DNA from: Noviherbaspirillum aerium
GTDB lineage: Bacteria > Pseudomonadota > Gammaproteobacteria > Burkholderiales > Burkholderiaceae_D
Reading direction: 5' to 3'
NCBI RefSeq assembly: GCF_008929045.1
Contig: NZ_VFAH01000034.1
Location: 1-55,085, forward strand
Length of the DNA: 55,085 bases
The translations under genes were made by a program, and so were the position numbers. The notes beneath the pieces were generated by a model that worked only from the letters and a program-made list of their open reading frames with translations, was not told the DNA's origin and did no database searches. The number at the start of each line of letters is the position of its first letter. Position 1 is the stretch's first letter. Positions 9,116 through 15,894 of this stretch are shown here, piece after piece.

Positions 9116-9265
9116 CTATACTCCCCTCTCCCTCGCATAGCGAAGCTGTGCCGTATCGCGACTCCCGTAGATGTTTCCATATTGCAATATATTTGGCATG
9201 ATTTCAAACCTTGCCCATGCACTGGTTCCGTAGTTGCGCCGGTCGTCAAATTCGCTGTACATCAT
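9116..9265 (-). CDS. Small hypothetical protein with a strong ribosome binding site
   Basis: The 49-residue frame starts MMYSEFDDRRNYGTS at 9265. GGAGGTGA, almost the perfect anti-16S sequence, sits a few bases upstream, which is the main reason to call it. The product is hydrophilic and not recognised. It ends shortly before a block of insertion sequences and could be the intact start of a once longer gene. Confidence 0.35.
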   Translation of the reverse strand: MMYSEFDDRRNYGTSAWARFEIMPNILQYGNIYGSRDTAQLRYARERGV

Positions 9266-9367
9266 GATTTCACCTCCCCTTCCCGCCAACGAACACATAC
9301 GCTTGTCAACGCTACGCAGCCTAGTGTCCTGTCCCGCAAATAACTTTACACAGGCGGTGTACTTTTT

Positions 9368-10209
9368 CTAAGAGCGTCTAACAAAATGGAAATGGTTCAC
9401 GCAGAGCGTTGCGTAGCGTAGCGTACGCCAGCAAATGATCACGCATCCCAAGCGGAGAAATCCTTCATGCATGTCAGCCCGACGTTCGTAGCGCACACGC
9501 AGGCGACGAAACTGATGCAGCCAGGCGAAGGTGAGCTCGACCACCCAGCGCGTTATGCCCAAGTGGCTGCCATGGCGAGTGAGACGTTTGCCGATCTGCG
9601 GCGTAATGTGACGCTGCCGCAGGATACGGCGATACCGTTCGCAGTCGTAACCGCGATCGGCTTGTACACAGTGAGGCTTGCTCAGTGGCCGTCCACGTCG
9701 GCCAGCGATCGACGGTACACCGTCGAGCAGCGGCATGAGCTGCGTCGAGTCATGGCGGTTGGCTGCCGTCAGGATGACGTTGAGCGGCGTGCCATTGCTG
9801 TCGACGACAAGGTGATGCTTGCTGCCCGCCTTGCGCCGATCAGTCGGGTTGGGGCCAGTTTTTTTCCCCCATGCACTGCGCGTACCGACGAACTGTCGGC
9901 GATCACGCGCGAGAAATCGAGGCGGTCGGCGTTACGCAACTTGGCCAGCAGTACGCGATGCAGCTTTTCCCAGACACCTGCTTTCTGCCAGTCGCGTGCG
10001 CGACGCCAGCACGTCATGCCCGAGCCGCAACCCATTTCCCGGGGCAGCATTTCCCATGGCAGGCCAGATTGCAAAATGAAGACGATGCCAGTGAACACAC
10101 GTCGCTCATCGAATCTCTTGCGACCGGCTGGCGTCTTGTGTGGCGGTGGGGGCGGAAGCAATGGGCGAACGATTTCCCATAGTTCGTCATCAACCAGTTC
10201 GCGGGCCAT
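9368..10209 (-). pseudogene. IS5-family transposase, copy 1 (probably inactive)
   Basis: ORF A (10209-9769) starts MARELVDDELWEIV and carries the first catalytic Asp (IADSSSV). ORF B continues in the -1 frame after a run of seven A residues (T run at 9859-9865 on the plus strand), a typical programmed frameshift giving one DDE transposase. ORF B holds the other DDE region: copy 1 reads VVELTFAW where copy 2 reads VVERTFAW, so the Arg after the catalytic Glu is lost. A 5-bp duplication (GTAGC repeated near 9410-9422) also shifts the C-terminus, changing the last residues and extending the frame past the right end. Both changes suggest a dead copy. Confidence 0.8.
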
Positions 10210-10279
10210 GATGTCTCTCCACGGAACAACTTGGAAAGATCATTGGACCGCAATCACCCCATTTAGTTAGACGCTCTAA
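9369..10279 (-). mobile_element. IS5-family insertion sequence, copy 1 (with TAA target duplication)
   Basis: The element proper spans 9372-10276 (905 bp). Its ends are GAGCGTCTAACAAAATGG and the inverted GAGCGTCTAACTAAATGG, 17 of 18 bases matching. TAA flanks both sides (9369-9371 and 10277-10279), the 3-bp target duplication expected for this IS5 subgroup. It is almost identical to copy 2 at 24523-25422 but carries a 5-bp duplication near the end of the transposase gene and several substitutions. It is inserted into an IS21-family remnant. Confidence 0.9.
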
Positions 10280-10572
10280 GTTGCGCACCGTGCGTTCGCT
10301 GCCGGCAAAGCCCATTTGCTGGATCTCGCGCAACAGTACATTAGCCGGAATCCAGTTGGGGGCGGCCGAGGCGATTCGGTGTCGCAGATAGTCCTCGAAC
10401 AGTGCGATCTTGGTCGGACGTGGCATCCGGCCCTTGAAAGCAGGTGCCTCGTCGTCAGCCAGATACTTGCGTACCTATTGACTGAGCAGCCCAGTTCGCA
10501 CGCAATGGCACGAAGGCTCTTACCCTGCTTGTGCAATATCCTGATTTGCATGTACTCCTCGTATGAAACCAT
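10280..10572 (-). pseudogene. IS21-family IstA transposase remnant
   Basis: The frame from 10572 begins MVSYEEYMQIRILHKQGKSL and RAIACELGCS, the typical IstA N-terminal helix-turn-helix. After about 32 residues the reading frame shifts; the continuation FEDYLRHRIASAAPNW and IPANVLLREIQQMGF lies in another frame (to about 10283). The gene is then cut by the IS5-family copy 1 at 10279. It is a broken fragment of an IS21 element; no IstB is present. Confidence 0.8.
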
Positions 10573-10824
10573 TGCCGCTCAAAAAGCGACAATTATCCCT
10601 ATGTCGAGGTTTATCAATTCTCACCTGCCGACTCTGTGTCAATTTACATGTGCCGGTGACAAGCCCGATGCATTCACTGCGATGTCGCAAAAAAACGACT
10701 GCATAGTGCATGTGATATCTGATAAGCGATTCGGCTGGTAAATCATATATTTCATAAACCACCGCTGTTTTACAACGGCTTTTGTTTGTGAGAAGGTAGA
10801 TCAACTTTCTATCTGGAGGCTACC

Positions 10825-11220
10825 GTGATCACCAACAACCCAGGCATTAAAACTCTGAATTACGCAAGCGCGCCTGAGGCTATACTTGGCCTCAAATGCG
10901 ACGCTCACAACATGAGCAGCGACGCCCTGCTGCCAATCACGCATTTGGCAAAGAGTGCATTGGCGCTACGCGACACGCATCGTAAGCGTTACAGCGAACT
11001 TCTTGTGGAGGCCTTTAATGCGGCGCGGAGCATTTCCGTTACAGGTGGCTATCGCGCGCTGCGCAAGTTCATCTTCGACCTGGAAGGTCAGAGCCCGATT
11101 GAGGAATTCTTGCATGCGCTGGATACCGCCCATTATCTACAGGGTATGGAACTTCTGCGTAAGTTTCGAATGATCGGCACTAGCGAACCTTTCAACAGCC
11201 TGCATGCTAATGCACGCTAG
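10825..11220 (+). CDS. Hypothetical protein
   Basis: A 131-residue, mainly helical protein starting from GTG at 10825 with GGAGG at 10815-10819. Segments such as KRYSELLVEAFNAARSISVTGG and SPIEEFLHALDTAHYLQGMELL suggest an all-alpha soluble protein. I do not recognise it. It stands alone on the plus strand about 550 bp from the IS remnants. Confidence 0.55.
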   Translation: MITNNPGIKTLNYASAPEAILGLKCDAHNMSSDALLPITHLAKSALALRDTHRKRYSELLVEAFNAARSISVTGGYRALRKFIFDLEGQSPIEEFLHALDTAHYLQGMELLRKFRMIGTSEPFNSLHANAR

Positions 11221-11327
11221 GCCTTAGGAATAAAAAATTCAGCGATTTGACTCCTGCATTGGCCCAAAGCATGCATCGGCCATGAAGACTAGATCCATGC
11301 CTCGTTTAACTTCATAGAGCGCTTACA

Positions 11328-11870
11328 ATGACTACTTACAAAACCGGATGCGGTGGCACAATCAACATCTCAGCAAAGGCAGTAAATCATCTGCTAGCGC
11401 ACCCAGAAGTTTTCGACCGGCTCGAGAGTGCGATAGGAAAAATATCGCTTCCGCCCATCCCTAAGAAGCATGAGTGGGAAATTGACTTCGGGCAGATAAT
11501 TGGGCGCGCTGGTGTCATGAACACATCCACGCTAAAGCTCACAGATGAAGCATTGTTCGCAATCCGCGAGAAGCGAACGATGCCTTCTCGTGTTGCGCCA
11601 ATTGGGTACGTGGGCGAGGAAACGCAGAAAATGGTCGTGATAGCACGGCCGAGCACTATGCTCAAGCAATACGAACTTGTAACCTCATGGATTGGCACGC
11701 TGTCCAAGAAAGAACCTTGGGACCCGTCTATAAGAAGCGCCGACGAATTTAACGACTGTTTGACTTACTGGCGGTCAACTGCATTAATTTACGACCCAAA
11801 TGTGATGGGGCTTGCGTTCAAAAGTAGCTGGGCTGAGATACTTCAGGGAAACCAGTATTTACAGCTGTAG
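11328..11870 (+). CDS. Hypothetical protein
   Basis: This 180-residue protein starts MTTYKTGCGGTINISAKAV. The N-terminal part (VNHLLAHPEVFDRLESAIGKI) is helical and the centre is mixed (WEIDFGQIIGRAGVMNTSTLKL, APIGYVGEETQKMVVIARPS). There is no signal peptide, membrane helix or known motif. It follows the 10825-11220 gene in the same direction after 107 bp, so co-expression is possible. No family is recognised. Confidence 0.5.
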   Translation: MTTYKTGCGGTINISAKAVNHLLAHPEVFDRLESAIGKISLPPIPKKHEWEIDFGQIIGRAGVMNTSTLKLTDEALFAIREKRTMPSRVAPIGYVGEETQKMVVIARPSTMLKQYELVTSWIGTLSKKEPWDPSIRSADEFNDCLTYWRSTALIYDPNVMGLAFKSSWAEILQGNQYLQL

Positions 11871-12167
11871 GTGCATCGCAAGCGCGGCCGCTTCAACTTG
11901 ATGGTCGAACACATATACAGAACAGCTTGTTATTGTGTCTATGGCTATCAGCCCAGAAACAAATCAACTGCACAGCTGGCTGCGGTGCGAATGTTATCGA
12001 TCACAGCTCTAGCTTCCCTTGGCAATTACATTCCCGTTTTTGTCCCAGCCACAAAACAGAGCGAACAGACCCAGCATCAAATTTTCTTCCATTCGCCTTT
12101 GTGAGATTGGCTAGAACTCATTTCATACATAGGCAATGTCTCTTTCGACATGACGGAGTTTTCACCA

Positions 12168-12510
12168 TGGCGCGCGAAGAGAAGAACTTACTGATGAACA
12201 ATGGGCACTTCTAGAGCCGTTTATTCCGTCTCCCGTGCGACGGGCCGACAGACTTGGCTGGCCAGTAGTCCACAGCGATAGAGTTGTGCTTAACGCCGTT
12301 CTATGGCTGCTGCGTACCGGCGTTGCATGGGCTGATTTACCTAGCCGCTTCTCATCTGGCTTTACATGCATCAGACGTTTCACCCGATGGGTCAAGGCTG
12401 GCGTCATGAGGCAGGTACTCGAAGCACTGGCGCGACACCTAGAACAAGCAGGAAAGCCAGAATCGGTGTTTTTTCGCGGTGAATCCGCTACAGAATTGCT
12501 TGATTCTTGA
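12168..12510 (+). pseudogene. IS5-family transposase remnant (type different from copies 1 and 2)
   Basis: The plus strand encodes ELTDEQWALLEPFIP, then LNAVLWLLRTGVAWADLPSRF and RRFTRWVKAGVMRQVLEALA, the N-terminal third of an IS5-family transposase. The initiating MARE segment at 12168 is in a different frame and an in-frame stop lies near 12212 in that frame, so it is broken. The sequence stops before any catalytic Asp is reached. Confidence 0.75.
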
Positions 12511-12859
12511 TTCGCTTCGACCCAAGGTTGCAAATGGAAATTTCCTGCAGGTTATTTGCGATGTTGTCCCCAGGATAACGTTGTCTTATCCCAATCGATC
12601 CGCCAAAACACTGGCGTTTTGCCGTACAAGCAGTACAGTGGTGTTGCAGTGATTGCCGGGCGCTGACCGGCGGGGCATCGTAGCCCAGAGTTATTAGCTG
12701 CTCGGCCTAGGGGGAGCAGCCACCATTATGGTGGGGGTCCGCCAACGGCGACGAGGTGCCGCAAGGCATGCTTGAGGTTGGCAAGCGGGAGATCAGCGCC
12801 CGCCGCCGCTTTCACCGGCCCCGTTTGTGCCGGAAGCACTATACTGAACGCGGCGGCGC
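12511..12859. other. Region without a recognisable gene
   Basis: It contains the tail of the IS5-type remnant and short GC-rich repeats, including CACCATTATGGTG near 12721. No gene can be supported. Confidence 0.35.
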
Positions 12860-13150
12860 GTGATTAAAGTCGCCCGCGATGTTGCGCTTACCCGCATAAA
12901 CGGGTTCACGACGCCGCCCTTGCCAGATTTCATTATGGGAACTTTGGATATTCTTGAACGCTATTCGCGCGGCGCAATGGGGCGTCGCCAAGCCCTTGCG
13001 GCGCTGCGAATGGGCGAGCGAGATTGTCCCTGTTTGTTGCGTCTGCTGGGCGGGGCGGGATTGCCGATTCCGACCGCTGCCGAGGACGAACTGCGGCACC
13101 TGGCGAGCCTACTGGCGGCGATTCTTGAAACGCCGGACCGCACAATTTAG
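12860..13150 (+). CDS. UPF0175-like antitoxin/regulator candidate
   Basis: The segment LDILERYSRGAMGRRQALAAL, followed by CLLRLLGGAGLPIP and DELRHLASLL, follows the pattern of UPF0175 small helix-turn-helix proteins (LxxYxxGxxSxxxAAxLxG, then FLxLLxxxGIP). Some of these are antitoxins. The frame opens at GTG 12860; ATG at 12935 (residue 26) is an alternative, and neither has a strong ribosome binding site. It is followed after 39 bp by a nucleotidyltransferase-type antitoxin gene. The similarity is weak, so the family name is tentative. Confidence 0.45.
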   Translation: MIKVARDVALTRINGFTTPPLPDFIMGTLDILERYSRGAMGRRQALAALRMGERDCPCLLRLLGGAGLPIPTAAEDELRHLASLLAAILETPDRTI

Positions 13151-13189
13151 CGTTTACCGCCGCATTGAACCCAACATGGAATAAAGAGA

Positions 13190-13480
13190 ATGCGCCCATC
13201 AGAAGCGTGGCGAATTCACCGAGCCGCCATCATCAATCTTGTCAAAGAGCATCACTGTGCCAATCCTCGTGTGTTTGGGCCCACTGCGCGCGGCGAGGAC
13301 ACAGAGCAGAGCGATCTTGATCTACTGATCGACCCGACTGAAAAAACGACCTTGATAGAGATCCATTACCTGAAGCGGAAGCTACGGACCGCTCTTGGTG
13401 TGCGCGTAGACGTTTGCACTCCCAACTCTATCTCTGGCCGCATCCGCGACCGGGTGCTCAGTACGGCCATCCCGATATAA
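13190..13480 (+). CDS. MNT-type minimal nucleotidyltransferase (MntA-like antitoxin)
   Basis: This 96-residue protein shows the core of the polymerase-beta-like minimal nucleotidyltransferases: PRVFGPTARGEDTEQSDLDLLID, with the SDLDLL carboxylates that bind metal, and a later aspartate in VRVDVCT. MntA proteins neutralise a HEPN toxin (HepT) by AMP-ylation, with the HepT gene next door. No HepT/DUF86 gene is visible downstream or upstream. The family usually has Gly-Ser in the nucleotide loop (FGSxARG), whereas here it is FGPTARG, which could weaken activity. The start ATG at 13190 has a purine-rich leader. Confidence 0.75.
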   Translation: MRPSEAWRIHRAAIINLVKEHHCANPRVFGPTARGEDTEQSDLDLLIDPTEKTTLIEIHYLKRKLRTALGVRVDVCTPNSISGRIRDRVLSTAIPI

Positions 13481-13821
13481 ACGCAAACCCCTTCGCGCCG
13501 CATTGCAACCAAGAGTGGCGGCTGCTATCTTATAAATGGCAGTGTTTACGCGCGAAGGCGCGGGGCGTTGGAGACGGTCGTTCATCGACAGAGTCAGCGC
13601 TTGTCTCGGTCCGCCAAAACCGATTCGCCGGTAGTACCGGCCCCGCGGGTTAAATTCCCGACACTGCCGCCAGATTTCCGGCACTCATGCGGGCGCGGGG
13701 CGGCATGGAGCATGCGCCATGCCGCTTGGGAAGGGGTCACACCCAACCCGGACGGACTAGTTACCCGTCCTGCCTGGTTCAACTCCAGCGTGTGCCGCCA
13801 TACAACGATGGAGTGGAGCGC

Positions 13822-14139
13822 GTGGACAAAGATCTCGTAAGCACGGCAACGATCGTCGGTCCTTTGAAGGTGCCAGGTCCGAAGGACTGGCGAGAGAAGT
13901 ACCGCGGCGCCGGAGAGATCCAATGCGCCGAAAATTTGATGTTCAAGTGCGCAGCGTGCGGGTGGATTCACATCGCCAGCAGCGGCCCGAGCGCGGCCGA
14001 TCGAGTCGAGTGTTCTTCGTGCCGGAGTAGTTACGCGCAATTTGTCCGCGCGACCGTAGGCGAGGTATTGCAAACCGTAGGCGCGGCGGTGCAGGTCATA
14101 GCCTTGCCGCCGCAATTTGCCGACCAGGCCGCCGGATGA
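13822..14139 (+). CDS. Small zinc-ribbon-like protein
   Basis: A 105-residue frame from GTG 13822 (GGAG just upstream). It contains two CxxC knuckles 31 residues apart: FKCAACGWIHI and VECSSCRSSYAQF, the layout of a zinc ribbon. The rest is short helices and no catalytic motif. The open frame extends upstream to 13687 without a start signal, so 13822 is preferred. The function is unknown; a nucleic-acid-binding role would be typical but is only inferred. Confidence 0.5.
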   Translation: MDKDLVSTATIVGPLKVPGPKDWREKYRGAGEIQCAENLMFKCAACGWIHIASSGPSAADRVECSSCRSSYAQFVRATVGEVLQTVGAAVQVIALPPQFADQAAG

Positions 14140-14160
14140 TCCTACGTCGCCTGAAATGGC

Positions 14161-14213
14161 AAAGTGTAGGTTTCTACTCATTTACACCGTAATGCCGTAG
14201 GAATCTACACTTT
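14161..14213. repeat. Inverted repeat AAAGTGTAG / CTACACTTT with internal repeats
   Basis: AAAGTGTAG (14161-14169) is the exact reverse complement of CTACACTTT (14205-14213). Between them lie GTAGGTTTCTAC and TTTACACCG/CCGTAGGAA elements that can pair in part. It sits just before the gene at 14269. A regulatory or recombination site is possible. Confidence 0.5.
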
Positions 14214-14268
14214 GGATAGGGGGAGAAAACCCCTCAAAAAGCCTTGGTTGAACCATTACAATCGATAA

Positions 14269-14532
14269 TTGAGATTATCACCGCCAAGAGAAATCGGCGC
14301 AAACCCGCATGAATACTGGGTTTCCGGTGATTTCGAGAAACCTTCTCACTTGGAAGTAATGATGCGCGATGTAGTTCCGCAAAAGCCCGTTTTTATTAAG
14401 CCCGACGGCTCGCTCTCCCCTCCGGCCATGCCAATGCGTGCGCCGTTTTGGAAATTGGTCGGTTTGCCGGCGCCAGCGCCGCTCGATGTTATCCGGGCGC
14501 ACCTCAGGGCAAAGGCATTGAGTCAAAAGTAA
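14269..14532 (+). CDS. Hypothetical protein
   Basis: An 87-residue frame opening at TTG 14269, with no clear ribosome binding site. The product (HEYWVSGDFEKPSHLEVMMRDV, APFWKLVGLPAPAPLDVIRAHL) looks protein-like but is not recognised. It overlaps the end of the minus-strand DUF2384-like gene by 10 bp, so the two genes are convergent. The true start is uncertain. Confidence 0.4.
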   Translation: MRLSPPREIGANPHEYWVSGDFEKPSHLEVMMRDVVPQKPVFIKPDGSLSPPAMPMRAPFWKLVGLPAPAPLDVIRAHLRAKALSQK

Positions 14533-14741
14533 GCCCCGCTTTGCGTGCTAGCCAGCAGCTGCTTAATGACCTGACGGCCTTCAGCAGTTTTAAGAAAATT
14601 CGCCGGGGTCTGGCCGCCAAGCGCCGACAACGGGCGTTGCACCCACTCCGCGACCCATGCCGCTGCATCGAACCTAGCAGGGTTGCCGGATTCGCGAACC
14701 ATGCGCCGCACCAAGGTAATCAGGTCATCAATCTCGTTCAT
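14523..14741 (-). CDS. MbcA/ParS/Xre-type (DUF2384-like) antitoxin fragment or small antitoxin
   Basis: The C-terminal half of this 72-residue protein reads QRPLSALGGQTPANFLKTAEGRQVIKQLLASTQSGAY. This matches the toxin-binding module of Xre/MbcA/ParS antitoxins (NPxxALGGxTPxxLLxTxEGxxxVxxLL). Family members of normal length have an additional N-terminal domain; here only about 30 residues precede the module. The usual RES-domain toxin, an NAD-degrading enzyme, is not encoded nearby. It is probably co-transcribed with 14789-14986, which ends 47 bp upstream. Confidence 0.65.
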   Translation of the reverse strand: MNEIDDLITLVRRMVRESGNPARFDAAAWVAEWVQRPLSALGGQTPANFLKTAEGRQVIKQLLASTQSGAYF

Positions 14742-14788
14742 GCGGCCTACGATACTACATCGTCAGCGCCAGGCACAGTGCTGCCCAC

Positions 14789-14986
14789 TCACGCGTTGTT
14801 CGACGCCTTTTCAATTGTCCTGGTCATCAGCAAATAACCGCGCGCCACATGGCCCTGCTGTGTGAGCACCGCGCCCTCGACTTCGCGGATGAACTCGCAT
14901 AGCCCCATGAATTTCCCGCGCAGGTATTTCTCAGCCAGCCAGGCCACGTCTTGCTCGTTCAATGAGCGCTGCGCATTCTCTGCCAT
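14789..14986 (-). CDS. Small hypothetical protein
   Basis: A 65-residue protein starting MAENAQRSLNEQDVAWLAEKY, with a GGAG ribosome binding site. It is helical and charged, with no known motif. Placement directly before the DUF2384-like antitoxin gene in the same direction makes it a candidate partner, but nothing in its sequence resembles a known toxin. Confidence 0.45.
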   Translation of the reverse strand: MAENAQRSLNEQDVAWLAEKYLRGKFMGLCEFIREVEGAVLTQQGHVARGYLLMTRTIEKASNNA

Positions 14987-15275
14987 GCCGGTCTCCGAGG
15001 TAAGGTAGTTGCGCGCATCCGAGCCAGAACCGATCTACGAACGGCCTCAGCCAACTACCAGGCGTTCGCCTCGCTGCGCGCTGCGGTATATGGAAATCGC
15101 CTCCACCAACAACGCCATTCTTGGGCTTGGTGCGATTTACAGCCGCCCTGCTTTTCCTAAACCTCACCACGGATGATGATCCAAAACTGGATGATCTTTT
15201 TGGGAGCCGCCCGCGCGCCCTTGCCGCAGCCGCAGTGATATCGTTTAGATGTCATCCATGCCACTGGAGGATCCC

Positions 15276-15527
15276 ATGCGAAAACAGCGCCAGCAGCCAA
15301 TTCATGAGATTTGCGAGCCGAGCAAGGTAGTGGAAACGATCGCTCGTCTGGCCAAGTTGTTCAAAGTGCAGCCGCCCGCATTCTACGTAGTGCACCACGG
15401 CGACGGCACGCATATGCCGCACGTCCATATGTGCCGACCCAGCGGCGGTCATGAAGCCCGGATTGTCAGCTGCAGGAGGCTCTATGCCCAAGCAAACGAA
15501 GCTGAACGCCCCCGAGGCGATTCTTGA
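15276..15527 (+). CDS. Small hypothetical protein
   Basis: This 83-residue protein starts MRKQRQQPIHEICEP at 15276, with GGAGG 5 nt upstream. It contains a histidine-rich stretch (VVHHGDGTHMPHVHMC) that could bind a metal, although no family is recognised. Its end overlaps the next gene by 44 bp, indicating translational coupling. Confidence 0.5.
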   Translation: MRKQRQQPIHEICEPSKVVETIARLAKLFKVQPPAFYVVHHGDGTHMPHVHMCRPSGGHEARIVSCRRLYAQANEAERPRGDS

Positions 15528-15831
15528 GATCATCAAGGATTGGACCGGCGTGCTTGCAGAATATGGCGCGGACTCGGATATTGCGCGCGCCTATGTGCTC
15601 GATGCGCTGGCTATCGCCGTTCGCTGGCGCACATTGCTTGAGCCGGCCGGGATTCCCGGTTCTGGACGGGAGGCGGCGGCCGAGTACCGACGGATCATGT
15701 TCGAGCGCCAGGCCGAACTCGTGGTCAAGCTGCTGATGTACCCCAGTGACGGCATTGAGCCCGAGTATCATACGCTCATCGTCGCACAGGCAAAAGTCGT
15801 CTTGCGATGGTTGTCTGAGCCTCGGTCGTGA
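15484..15831 (+). CDS. Hypothetical protein
   Basis: A 115-residue helical protein starting MPKQTKLNAPEAILEIIKDW. AGGAGG sits directly upstream, so this start is preferred over ATG 15451. Helices such as DIARAYVLDALAIAVRWRTLLEPA and RRIMFERQAELVVKLLM suggest an all-alpha fold. It converges with the relaxase gene 64 bp away. No family is recognised. Confidence 0.5.
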   Translation: MPKQTKLNAPEAILEIIKDWTGVLAEYGADSDIARAYVLDALAIAVRWRTLLEPAGIPGSGREAAAEYRRIMFERQAELVVKLLMYPSDGIEPEYHTLIVAQAKVVLRWLSEPRS

Positions 15832-15894
15832 CGCGCATTGCACGCCAAGCGGCGCCGTTACCGCGCCGGCCGGCGTGGGAAGCGCCCCACCCGG

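Noticed and set aside
9467-10270. Long plus-strand frames within the IS5 copies
   Set aside because: They are antisense shadows of the transposase gene.
13611-13680. A tRNA-like stretch (GGTTAAATTCCCG ... GCCGCCA)
   Set aside because: No matching acceptor stem, D arm or anticodon arm could be drawn.
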